Shown here in pieces: positions 24,308-30,867 of a stretch of DNA of 30,867 nt. Numbering within the stretch: position 1 is the first letter of the stretch; each line of letters opens with the position of its first letter. Source of the stretch: JBGPHT01 sp041484525 (GTDB lineage: Bacteria > Acidobacteriota > Terriglobia > Bryobacterales > Bryobacteraceae); contig JBGPHT010000090.1 of the NCBI GenBank assembly GCA_041484525.1, forward strand, positions 1-30,867. The letters are read 5' to 3'. Made by a program: the position numbers and the translations under genes. The notes under the pieces were generated by a model, which saw nothing but the letters and a program-made list of their open reading frames with translations, was not told the origin of the DNA and did no database searches.

Positions 24308-24985
24308 TCACCCCACTAACACAGTCTCCGCGAGAGTAAGGGAGACTGCCGTATATATTACGTCAAAGCCGAGCAGCATCTTGATCCAGGTATACGAATC
24401 CTCGGTCAGCGGCTTGCCGATCACGAGGCCGGATGTGAGATGCATGGCCCCCAGCAGTGCGGGGACCAGGATCGGGTACGTCAGGGTCGGCATCATCACT
24501 TCGCGCAGCCGGATGTTGACAGTCAGCGCGCTGAAGATAGTTCCGATCACGGTCAGGGCCCAGGTGCCGAGCAGCACCACCAGCATGAGGCTGCCGAACT
24601 GCTGCGTCCAACGTACATTGCTGAAGATACCGAAGATGCAAAACGACAACATTTCGACGAACAGGATCAGCCAAAAATTCGCAATAGCTTTGCCCAGGAA
24701 GAGGGCGGCGCCGGAAATTGGTGCGGCGATCAGGGCATCCAGGCAGTCGTTGGGCAGCTCGCGGGCAAAGCTGCGGTTCAATAGCAGCGTGCCGGCGAAG
24801 GCGAAGACGATCCACAGCAGGCCGCCGAAAATCTCGGGTGGCGTCTCTTCCTGATCGAAGGCAAAGCTGAACATCAGGAGGATGACGAGCGCGAAGGCGA
24901 GCGAGGCGTTGATGGCCTCTTTGGTGCGTAACTCGGCGCGCAGGTCCTTGGCCATGATGGTGAACACCGACCGGAAAAACGCCAT
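24308..24985 (-). CDS. ccmB: Heme exporter protein CcmB
   Basis: Membrane subunit of the CcmAB ABC transporter that frees holo-CcmE from CcmC using ATP. The 225 residues include six predicted membrane segments. Family landmarks are TIMAKDLRAELRTKEAI at the start, then FARELPNDCLDALIAAPIS, RLREVMMPTLTYPILVPAL and a hydrophobic C-terminus. I use the ATG at 24985, which overlaps the ccmA stop as TGATG with GAGGG just upstream. A TTG at 24988 would add one residue. It stands in the usual order A-B-C. Confidence 0.92.
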   Translation of the reverse strand: MAFFRSVFTIMAKDLRAELRTKEAINASLAFALVILLMFSFAFDQEETPPEIFGGLLWIVFAFAGTLLLNRSFARELPNDCLDALIAAPISGAALFLGKAIANFWLILFVEMLSFCIFGIFSNVRWTQQFGSLMLVVLLGTWALTVIGTIFSALTVNIRLREVMMPTLTYPILVPALLGAMHLTSGLVIGKPLTEDSYTWIKMLLGFDVIYTAVSLTLAETVLVG

Positions 24986-25683
24986 CAACCCTCACCGTAG
25001 CGCGCGTAAACCAGTCCGGGGTCGGCCGTCATTTCGGGCGTACACGGGCCGTGAAAGGCCACCTGGCCGCGGTTCAACAGCGCGACGTGCGAGGCCAGTT
25101 CAAGGGCTTCCCGCAACTGGTGCGTGGACATGATGATGGTCTTGCCCTCGGACAGGGCCTCGCGCAGCAGGCGCTGGAGGACGGCGATAGCTTTGTCGTC
25201 GAGCGCGGTGAAGGGCTCGTCGAGCATCAGGACGGAAGGCGCATGCAGGAAGGCGCGCGCCACCGCCAGGCGCTGGCGCATGCCGCGGGAAAACTCGCGG
25301 ACCAGGCCGTCGCGGACGCGCTCGAGGCCGGTACGCTCGAGCCATTCGAGGGCCGTGCGGCGCGGGTCCGGCAGGTTGTAGAGGCGGGCGAAGAGAGTGA
25401 GATTCTCGACGGCCGAGAGTTCGTCGTAGACCGAAATGCCGTGGCCGATGAATCCCATCTTGCGGCGGGTTTCGGTTTGGCGCGGCTCGGTGCCGAAGAT
25501 GGTGATCCGTCCTTTGCCTGGGCGGGTGAAGCCGGCGATGGTGCGGAGGAGGGTGGTCTTGCCGGCGCCGTTGCGGCCGATCAGGGCCAGACAGGAACCG
25601 GCTTCGGCCTCGAGCCGGATGTCGCGCAGGGCGGGATAGTCACCATAAAACTTCCAGACGCCCTCAACGGCGACGGCGCTCAT
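24985..25683 (-). CDS. ccmA: Heme exporter ATP-binding protein CcmA
   Basis: ATPase of the CcmAB transporter, cytoplasmic face. 232 residues with a complete ABC core: Walker A GRNGAGKTT (36-44), signature FSRGMRQRLAVARA (131-144), Walker B VLMLDEPFTALDD (151-163) and the switch His in STHQ. The signature has FSRGMRQ in place of LSGGQ, as is common in CcmA. GGAGG lies 3 bases before the ATG. The start overlaps the preceding secreted-protein gene by 20 bases, so both are on one transcript. Confidence 0.93.
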   Translation of the reverse strand: MSAVAVEGVWKFYGDYPALRDIRLEAEAGSCLALIGRNGAGKTTLLRTIAGFTRPGKGRITIFGTEPRQTETRRKMGFIGHGISVYDELSAVENLTLFARLYNLPDPRRTALEWLERTGLERVRDGLVREFSRGMRQRLAVARAFLHAPSVLMLDEPFTALDDKAIAVLQRLLREALSEGKTIIMSTHQLREALELASHVALLNRGQVAFHGPCTPEMTADPGLVYARYGEG

Positions 25684-26680
25684 TTGCCTCCTTGGGGGCG
25701 GCAGCAGCCGTGGCGGCGGGAGCCTGGGCGCGATATAGGATGGCGAATCCGAGGGCGAGAATACCCAGCGCGAGTCCGAGGATGAGCGGCGTCTGACTGT
25801 TAATGCGCGGCATGATCTGTTCGATCTGCGGGCCGGACTCGGATGCGGCGGCGGCCGGATCGTCGGCGGGCGTGGCGGCTTCGGCGCCGGTGAGCTCGAT
25901 GTTATAAGACGCGCCGCTGAGGCCGTAGATGCGGGCCTGGGTGCGCGGCTCCTGACCCATGTCGGAGAGGTTGTCGCCCTTGATGTTCACACCGTTGGGC
26001 GCGATCAGGTAAGTGTTCTCGTCCTTGGTGAGAATCTTGCCGGCGTAGGCGGAGCCCGCGGTGTAGGGAAAAGCGTAGCTGAGATCGAAGCGCGTTTCGC
26101 CGGGCTTGATGGGGAAATCGACCTGATAGCCGTCGCCGCGCGGAGTTTTGGAAACGGCGGCGGGGATGGGCATGCCGCCGGGAGCAGTGGCGTTCACCTG
26201 CACTTTGCCATTGGCGCCGGCGGGAAGGAAGAAGCGGAGCGTGCCGCTATCGGGATCGTTCCAGGCGACGGTGCCGTCGTTGGTGAAGAGGTAAGTTTCG
26301 TTCACGGTCATCTGTCCGCCGCCCGGTTGGAACAGGAGCATGTGCTTCGAGACTTTGGCGGAGCCTTGCGACTTCGAAGCGTTGAAGACGTCGAGCGTGA
26401 TGCCTGTGGTCGGACGGCCGGGCGGCAGCATGTGATTGTAGGTGACACCATCGAAGGCGGTGCGGATGAGGCTCGGTCCCTGCGGGGTCTGGTTGATGGT
26501 GAAGTTCCCCTGGGCGTCGGTGTGGGCCTGGTCGATCATCTCGAGGCCGGTCTGCTGTCCGAGTTTGTAGAAGGCGACGGTGGCGTTAGCGGCGGGCTTG
26601 TTGGTGGTCCGATTGATGACGGTGCCGGTGATGGCGGCTTGGGCGGCGGCGGCGAAGAAGAGGGCGAGGCAGAGTTTCAT
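25664..26680 (-). CDS. Carboxypeptidase-regulatory-like protein, membrane-anchored, in ccm cluster
   Basis: A 338-residue exported protein of unknown function. A signal peptide (about 1-16, MKLCLALFFAAAAQA) leads into a carboxypeptidase-regulatory-like (Ig-type) domain (ITGTVINRTTNKPAANATV, about 17-95). A longer beta-rich region follows, with one C-terminal membrane segment (about 300-320, LILGLALGILALGFAI) and a basic tail. The bulk should therefore sit in the periplasm with the tail in the cytoplasm. GGAGG lies 7 bases before the ATG. It overlaps the zinc-ribbon gene by 4 bases and ccmA by 20, so it is locked inside the cytochrome c maturation operon. It is not a standard Ccm component. 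Confidence 0.8.
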   Translation of the reverse strand: MKLCLALFFAAAAQAAITGTVINRTTNKPAANATVAFYKLGQQTGLEMIDQAHTDAQGNFTINQTPQGPSLIRTAFDGVTYNHMLPPGRPTTGITLDVFNASKSQGSAKVSKHMLLFQPGGGQMTVNETYLFTNDGTVAWNDPDSGTLRFFLPAGANGKVQVNATAPGGMPIPAAVSKTPRGDGYQVDFPIKPGETRFDLSYAFPYTAGSAYAGKILTKDENTYLIAPNGVNIKGDNLSDMGQEPRTQARIYGLSGASYNIELTGAEAATPADDPAAAASESGPQIEQIMPRINSQTPLILGLALGILALGFAILYRAQAPAATAAAAPKEANERRRR

Positions 26681-27099
26681 TTGGATACCTCCATCGGTTT
26701 GCCGCATTCGCCGCAGAACTTGAGGGGTTGAGGGAAGGTGGCGCCGCAGGTGGGACAGGTGAATGCCTTCGCGGCGGGCTTGGCGCCGTTGGGCTTGGCG
26801 GCGGCAGGAGCGGCGCCGGCGCCAGAGGCAAGCACGGTTTTCAACTTGTCGATTTCGGCCAGGACTCCGGCCAGTTCCTTTTGCAGGTCTTTCTTGGTGG
26901 CCTGGTAGTCTTCGTCGCTCAGCTTGTCGAGACGGTATTCGAACTGGAGGTCGCGCAGGTTTTCGTAGATGGCGGCTTTGCGCTCGTCCAGGTGGGCGAA
27001 GGGAGATTCGGGCTCGGGGGCACGAAGATCCTTCGGCCGGATGCCAAGGATAAATGCGATGACCGCGATGGCGATCAGGCAGGTGACAACTATGATCAT
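26677..27099 (-). CDS. CcmI-like membrane coil with C-terminal zinc ribbon
   Basis: A 140-residue protein. One N-terminal membrane helix (about 2-20) is followed by a charged helix (RKAAIYENLRDLQFEYRLDK, then LSDEDYQATKKDLQKELA). This resembles the start of CcmI/CycH, the apocytochrome-holding subunit. A Pro/Ala linker and a zinc ribbon follow, with Cys115-x-x-Cys118 and Cys129-x-x-Cys132 (CPTCGATFPQPLKFCGECG). No TPR region of true CcmI is present. With the zinc ribbon on the side opposite to the short N-terminus, topology is uncertain. It overlaps both ccmH and the next gene by 4 bases (ATGA). A role in cytochrome c maturation is inferred from context. Confidence 0.8.
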   Translation of the reverse strand: MIIVVTCLIAIAVIAFILGIRPKDLRAPEPESPFAHLDERKAAIYENLRDLQFEYRLDKLSDEDYQATKKDLQKELAGVLAEIDKLKTVLASGAGAAPAAAKPNGAKPAAKAFTCPTCGATFPQPLKFCGECGKPMEVSK

Positions 27100-27596
27100 T
27101 CCAGGTTCGCCAGATTCTTCTCGATCTGGTCCTTATACTTCTCGAGCGCGGGGTCGCCGATGTCTACGGCGCTAGGGATCTCGACCAGCGGGCGGGGCTT
27201 GCGGTATTTGCGGATGAACAGCCAGATCACGACCAGGCCGGCGGCGAGAATGGAATACGGGATGATCCATCCGAACGCGTTGGGCGGGGCGAGATAGACA
27301 CCGGCGCCGTAATCTTTGATGAAGGCTTGCACGATCTGCTGGTCGCCCATGCCGGCAGACTGCATCTGCGCGATGCGTTCCTTGGCGGGCTTGGAGAAGT
27401 GGCACTCGAGCATGGAGCAGGTGGCCACCGAGTCCTTACAGCCGCACTGGCAGGCGATGCGGGCACCCACGCGGCGGACATCGACCGAGGGCTTTTCGGA
27501 GGCGGTCTGGGCGAGGGCGGCGATGGCGAGGGCGGCGAGCAGGAGAAGTCGCGGCGCCCTGGGACCGGCGATGCTTTTAATTCTGAACTGGTACAT
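27096..27596 (-). CDS. ccmH: CcmH-like protein with CxCxC motif instead of CxxC
   Basis: CcmH keeps apocytochrome c thiols reduced and presents them to CcmF. The 166 residues have a signal or anchor segment (about 15-30), the thiol domain, a membrane helix (about 109-127) and a short cytoplasmic tail. The canonical LRCxxCQ motif is replaced by ACQCGCKDSVATCSMLEC, with Cys at 49, 51, 53, 60 and 65 and no CxxC. The following segment (IVQAFIKDYGAGVYLAPP) is typical CcmH, so identity is good while the redox centre is changed. It overlaps ccmF by 20 bases and the zinc-ribbon gene by 4. Confidence 0.88.
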   Translation of the reverse strand: MYQFRIKSIAGPRAPRLLLLAALAIAALAQTASEKPSVDVRRVGARIACQCGCKDSVATCSMLECHFSKPAKERIAQMQSAGMGDQQIVQAFIKDYGAGVYLAPPNAFGWIIPYSILAAGLVVIWLFIRKYRKPRPLVEIPSAVDIGDPALEKYKDQIEKNLANLE

Positions 27597-29589
27597 GTTT
27601 CTTGGTGTAGCCCACGACTTCGGTGCGGGCGTATTGCATCTTGACTTTGCTCGGGACCAGGCAGACGAAGGTGCCGCCGATCAGCACCAGGCCGCCGATC
27701 CAGATCCAACTGACCAGCGGGAAGACGTAGGCCTGAATCACGGCGCGCTGGTTGTCGTCCGACATGCCGCCGAAGTTGAGGTAGAGATCTTCGTTGGGGC
27801 GCTGGCGAATGCCGACTTCGGACGTTCCCTGGCGGCTGGCCTTGTAGAAGCGCTTTTCCGGTTCGAGGAAGCCGAGCTGGGCGCCGTCCTTCGTAACCTG
27901 CATGGTGGCGCGGTGCCATTGGTAGTTTTCGTTCTCGCCCTGCTGCAGGTCGACCATCTTGAGCGAGTACACGCCGACCTTCATGCTGTCGCCGGTGTTC
28001 AGCTCCTTCACCTCGGCTTGGTTGAAGGCGTGGCCGGTGAAGCCGATGAACATGAGAACGATCCCCATGTGGACGAGGTAGCCGCCGTAGCGGCGCGTGT
28101 TGCGGTGCGTGAGCTCGATGGTGGCGCGGACCAGGTTCATCTGGTTCTTGCCGGAGATGGAATGCGCGCCCTTGTAGAACTCGATGAGCACCGTGAGTAA
28201 TACAAAGAGACAGAAGCCGAACGAGATGAGAGCGTAAAACTGGCGCATGCCGGCGGCGATCAGCGCGCCCACCAGCACCACCGACGCGATGCCGGGCCAT
28301 TGGAAATTGCGGCGCAGGCTATCGAGCGACGTGCGGCGCCAGGCAAAAAGCGGACCCACGCCGGTGAGCAACAGGAGGAAAAGGCCGATGGGGACCATCA
28401 GGCGGTTATACCAATCGGCATCGAGCGAAATCTTGTCACCGCTGACGGCTTCCGAGATGACGGGGAAGAGCGTGCCCCAGAGTACGGCGAAGCAGCTCGC
28501 GAGCAGTATGAGGTTGTTAAACAGGAATGAGGATTCGCGCGAGACCACGCTTTCGAGTTCGGCTTCGCTCTTGAGGTAATCCAGGCGATCGATGATCAGG
28601 TAGATGGTGGCGGCGATGCCGATCGCGAGGAAGCTGACGAAGTACTTTCCGATCTCGGAGCGGGCGAAAGCGTGGACGGATTGCACCACGCCCGAACGCG
28701 TGAGGAACGTGCCCAGGATGCAAAGGAAGAACGTCGCAGAGACGAGGACGATGTTCCAGACCTTCATCATGCCCTTCTTCTCCTGCATCATCACGGAGTG
28801 AAGGAAGGCGGTGCCGCTGAGCCAGGGAAGGAGGGAGGCGTTCTCGACCGGGTCCCAGCCCCAGTAGCCGCCCCATCCGAGGACGTGGTAGGCCCAGGCG
28901 GCGCCGAGCATGACGCCGGTGCTCTGGAAGAGCCAGGTGACGAGGGTCCAGCGGCGGGTGGTGTGGATCCAGGCATCGCCGGGCTGGCGGGTGATGAGCG
29001 AGCCGATGGCGAAGGCGAACGGGACCGCGAAACCGACGTATCCGAGATAGAGCATCGGTGGGTGGATCGCCATGGCCGGATACTGAAGCAGCGGCGAGAG
29101 GCCGTTGCCGTCCGGCACGGCGGTGATCAGCTTGTCGACCGCGAGCATGCGGAAGGGGTTCGCGATGAAATTGTTGAGGATGAGGAAGAAGGTCTGGACG
29201 GTGGTGAGGATGGCGATGACGTAGGGCATCATCTCGCGATGCCGGCGGCGGTTGGTGAGGGTGACGACGGCGGCGTACGTGGAGAGGAGCCAGCTCCAGA
29301 AGAGGAGCGAGCCTTCCTGGCCGCCCCACCATGCCGCGAACTTGTAGAGCGTGGGCATGGAGCGGTTGGAGTGCTCGGCGACGTAAGAAAATCGGAAGTC
29401 GCCGGTGAGGAGCGAGTAGACGAGGATGGCGCTGGCGAGCGTGATGAGCGCCCAGATGGAGTAGACCGCGCGCTCGCCGCTGACTACGAGAAACGGTTTG
29501 CGCCGGATGCGGCCGATGACGCAGGCCAGTGTGGCATAGATCGCCACGCAGAAGGCCAACAGGATGGCCAGCGAACCCAAATTTTCCAT
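27577..29589 (-). CDS. ccmF: Cytochrome c heme lyase CcmF
   Basis: CcmF joins heme from CcmE to the CxxCH thiols of apocytochromes. The 670 residues are full length, with many membrane segments. The WWD motif is WGGYWGWDPVENASLLPWL (from residue 239), and His176 (AIHPPML), His235 and His264 are in the expected flanking positions. The C-terminal periplasmic domain and the last membrane helix (about 630-650) are present. GAGG precedes the ATG. It follows ccmE by 30 bases and overlaps ccmH by 20. No ccmG (thioredoxin-like) gene is seen in the cluster. Confidence 0.95.
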   Translation of the reverse strand: MENLGSLAILLAFCVAIYATLACVIGRIRRKPFLVVSGERAVYSIWALITLASAILVYSLLTGDFRFSYVAEHSNRSMPTLYKFAAWWGGQEGSLLFWSWLLSTYAAVVTLTNRRRHREMMPYVIAILTTVQTFFLILNNFIANPFRMLAVDKLITAVPDGNGLSPLLQYPAMAIHPPMLYLGYVGFAVPFAFAIGSLITRQPGDAWIHTTRRWTLVTWLFQSTGVMLGAAWAYHVLGWGGYWGWDPVENASLLPWLSGTAFLHSVMMQEKKGMMKVWNIVLVSATFFLCILGTFLTRSGVVQSVHAFARSEIGKYFVSFLAIGIAATIYLIIDRLDYLKSEAELESVVSRESSFLFNNLILLASCFAVLWGTLFPVISEAVSGDKISLDADWYNRLMVPIGLFLLLLTGVGPLFAWRRTSLDSLRRNFQWPGIASVVLVGALIAAGMRQFYALISFGFCLFVLLTVLIEFYKGAHSISGKNQMNLVRATIELTHRNTRRYGGYLVHMGIVLMFIGFTGHAFNQAEVKELNTGDSMKVGVYSLKMVDLQQGENENYQWHRATMQVTKDGAQLGFLEPEKRFYKASRQGTSEVGIRQRPNEDLYLNFGGMSDDNQRAVIQAYVFPLVSWIWIGGLVLIGGTFVCLVPSKVKMQYARTEVVGYTKKHVPVQN

Positions 29590-29619
29590 ATCCCCCTCGT
29601 CGATTGCTAGTGTCCGATG

Positions 29620-30069
29620 CTAGATGTTGGTCTTGCCGCCACCATTGATATTGGGCGGCGTCTGGCCGGGGGCCAGTTGGCCGGGCTTGGCCTCATACTT
29701 AGACGCGCATTTCGCCTGAATCTTCCCGGCGCGGAAGACGCCGTCCTTATCCAGCTTGCCATCGGCCAAAGCCTGGGCGCCGTCCTTGAACGTGTCGGGG
29801 AGGGGTTCGGTTCCGGTGTAGGCGACGGTGAGCTTCTGCTTGTCCTGAACGAGGACAAACTGGACCTGGTCGCCGATGCGGCGAATGGAGCCGGCATCGA
29901 CATCGCCGCCAACTCGGAGGCGCTTGCCGTAGGCCTGGTTGCCCATCTGGCCGAGCTCGGAGATGGTCTTGTAGTAGGTCTGCGTTTCCTTCATGCCGGC
30001 CGTGGCGAGCCAGACCAGGGTGCCGATGACGACAACGATCAGGACAGCGAACTTGCTGTATTTTTTCAT
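29620..30069 (-). CDS. ccmE: Heme chaperone CcmE, cysteine (CxxxY) variant
   Basis: CcmE carries heme in the periplasm from CcmC to CcmF. The 149 residues have an N-terminal membrane anchor (about 7-24) and the OB-fold (YGKRLRVGGDVDAGSIRR, then VAYTGTEPLPDTFKDG). At the heme-binding site the usual His (pattern AKHDENY) is replaced: the sequence reads AKCASKY, giving Cys121 and Tyr125, the CxxxY variant known from archaea and some deltaproteobacteria. The tail is Pro/Gly-rich. GAGG is 5 bases before the ATG. It is the first gene of the operon. In the described variant systems CcmH is absent; here a CcmH-like gene is present. Confidence 0.92.
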   Translation of the reverse strand: MKKYSKFAVLIVVVIGTLVWLATAGMKETQTYYKTISELGQMGNQAYGKRLRVGGDVDAGSIRRIGDQVQFVLVQDKQKLTVAYTGTEPLPDTFKDGAQALADGKLDKDGVFRAGKIQAKCASKYEAKPGQLAPGQTPPNINGGGKTNI

Positions 30070-30091
30070 GCGTGCCTCGGTAGTAAATCAC

Positions 30092-30133
30092 AGTATAGTA
30101 CGAAAATCATAGCGGTATATTCGGATATGTTTA
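30092..30133 (-). promoter_or_regulatory. Candidate promoter for the ccm operon
   Basis: Upstream of ccmE the minus strand becomes AT-rich. TAAACA (30128-30133) and TATGAT (30106-30111) have a 16-base spacer. A second possible -10 box, TATACT, is at 30092-30097 but lacks a partner -35. Either would give a short leader before the ATG at 30069. Confidence 0.4.
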
Positions 30134-30171
30134 GGTTTTTTGTGGGCCGGATGGGCGGTGGCCAAAGGTGA

Positions 30172-30618
30172 GGGAATGGGGCGAAGGTAGCGCGAAAATG
30201 CCGGAACGAAGCCGAGGGCATTGGAGAGTTGGACGGTCGAGCGGTGACATTTCTTCCAGGTAAAGCAGTTTCCGTGTGGACCTCGGAGGAGCACTCGGGA
30301 GTGGCTCGGGTTCGTTTGGTAGTTCTTACGAGCCTGAAGCCGCGCGAGGTAACCGAGTTGTTCTCGTTCGACCACGACCTGAACGCGTTCGTCTCGATCG
30401 GTACCGGGACTGCGAGCGACGATGGCCAGGTGGTCAAGTCCGATCCGGGCGTCGGTATACTGAAAGCCGGGTGGCATCTGACAGGTGCGCCGGTACCGCC
30501 AGGCAACGGGGAAGATGTTAGCGTGGTCATCGTGGGAGATGCAGATTCTGGAACGAATCCGGGGGTGTCTGCGATTCGTCAGCGAACACCAGCCACGACT
30601 TCTCTAGCCTATCTCTAG
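30172..30618 (+). pseudogene. Fragment of a larger secreted-protein gene
   Basis: A frame open from 30172 to a stop at 30616-30618 without a credible start (the first candidate, TTG at 30229, has no ribosome site). The middle part, especially LFSFDHDLNAFVSIGTGTAS and VVKSDPGVGILKAGWH, resembles conserved blocks that I recall from large surface or secreted bacterial proteins of unknown function. The last 35 residues (after SVVIVG) look unrelated and run into a short tandem repeat. I read it as a truncated coding remnant, perhaps cut by the mobile element to its right. The identity of the parent gene is uncertain. Confidence 0.4.
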
Positions 30619-30622
30619 CCTG
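30601..30622. repeat. Short tandem duplication
   Basis: TCTCTAGCCTA (30601-30611) is followed directly by TCTCTAGCCTG (30612-30622), 10 of 11 identical. It lies at the 3' end of the gene fragment and about 140 bases before the transposase start. Bases 30623-30759 hold nothing else I can support, though an insertion sequence end may lie there. Confidence 0.4.
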
Positions 30623-30759
30623 ACTTTCGCACTCCAAGGCCATTTTGGCGTGGGTGTGGGGCATAACCCGAGCGGCTGCAACGCCGGGTTTCAGAAAATC
30701 GCAGAGTGAAGACCTACCCTCTTCCATAGCGTTCCGCTTTCTGGCATTCTGCTGTTGCC

Positions 30760-30867
30760 TTGTTTTTGCGCAGCACAAACCGAAGGAAGGACGGCAAAGA
30801 CCATCGCTACTTCAGCATCGTCGAGAACCAGCGGGTGTCTGCGGATAAGACGGTCCAGCGGACCGTG
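30760..30867 (+). mobile_element. Start of an IS1634-like transposase, cut by the window edge
   Basis: The last 36 codons give LFLRSTNRRKDGKDHRYFSI and then VENQRVSADKTVQRTV, still open at the window end. This is the N-terminal pattern of IS1634-family (IS4-like DDE) transposases, where M-F-L/I-R, K-D/N-G-K, YxSxVE and xQRxV are conserved. I place the start at TTG (30760) because it aligns with the usual MFLR start; no clear ribosome site is visible. The catalytic domain lies beyond the window, so whether the element is intact cannot be told. Confidence 0.65.

Noticed and set aside
30527..30778. Minus-strand frame at the right edge
   Set aside because: No recognisable family and it crosses the fragment end, the tandem repeat and the transposase start on the other strand.

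Overview
The window is a GC-rich bacterial chromosome segment. Gene content and style suggest an acidobacterium of the Solibacter/Bryobacter type. The pointers are the Pro/Ala-rich IF2 linker, the rimP-nusA-infB operon running into heme genes, the many secreted and zinc-ribbon proteins, and a System I cytochrome c cluster. This is inference from protein style, not a marker-gene placement. It reads as ordinary core chromosome with small mobile or decayed patches at 1-952, 20094-20476 and 30172-30867.

Layout. (1) 358-990, minus: a higB-higA toxin-antitoxin pair with its own promoter and operator-like palindrome. (2) 1100-11259, plus: a promoter and attenuator-like hairpin, then rimP-nusA-infB-ylxP-rbfA (translation and transcription factors) passing by overlaps into apbE-hemE-hemH-hemY (flavinylation and late heme synthesis). 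(3) 11299-12939, plus: an FHA-GAF-PP2C phosphatase. (4) 20084-12952, minus: an XRE regulator, a NfeD-like protein with a His-rich loop, a flotillin and PspA (a membrane-stress module), followed closely by a PH-domain membrane protein, a small beta-carbonic-anhydrase-like protein, a dienelactone hydrolase and a secreted M28 peptidase. (5) 20094-20476: a decayed hicAB pair. (6) 20581-20898, minus: a RodZ-like HTH protein. (7) 21006-23386, plus: an exported alkaline-phosphatase-fold protein that has lost nearly all its metal ligands, coupled to pyrD. (8) 30069-23396, minus: ccmE-ccmF-ccmH-(zinc-ribbon CcmI-like)-(carboxypeptidase-regulatory-like)-ccmA-ccmB-ccmC-ccmD. (9) Right edge: a truncated coding fragment and the start of an IS1634-like transposase.

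How it fits together. The heme operon supplies heme, and the ccm cluster attaches it to periplasmic c-type cytochromes. That ccm cluster is unusual. Its CcmE carries the cysteine-type CxxxY heme motif instead of the histidine type, yet a CcmH-like protein is present, and this CcmH lacks a CxxC pair. The PspA module has a strong promoter overlapped by two 17-bp direct repeats at a 21-bp period, which suggests autoregulation by the XRE protein.

The best candidates for something under-described are the XRE/His-rich-NfeD/flotillin/PspA operon, the hybrid ccm system, and the metal-ligand-less phosphatase relative.
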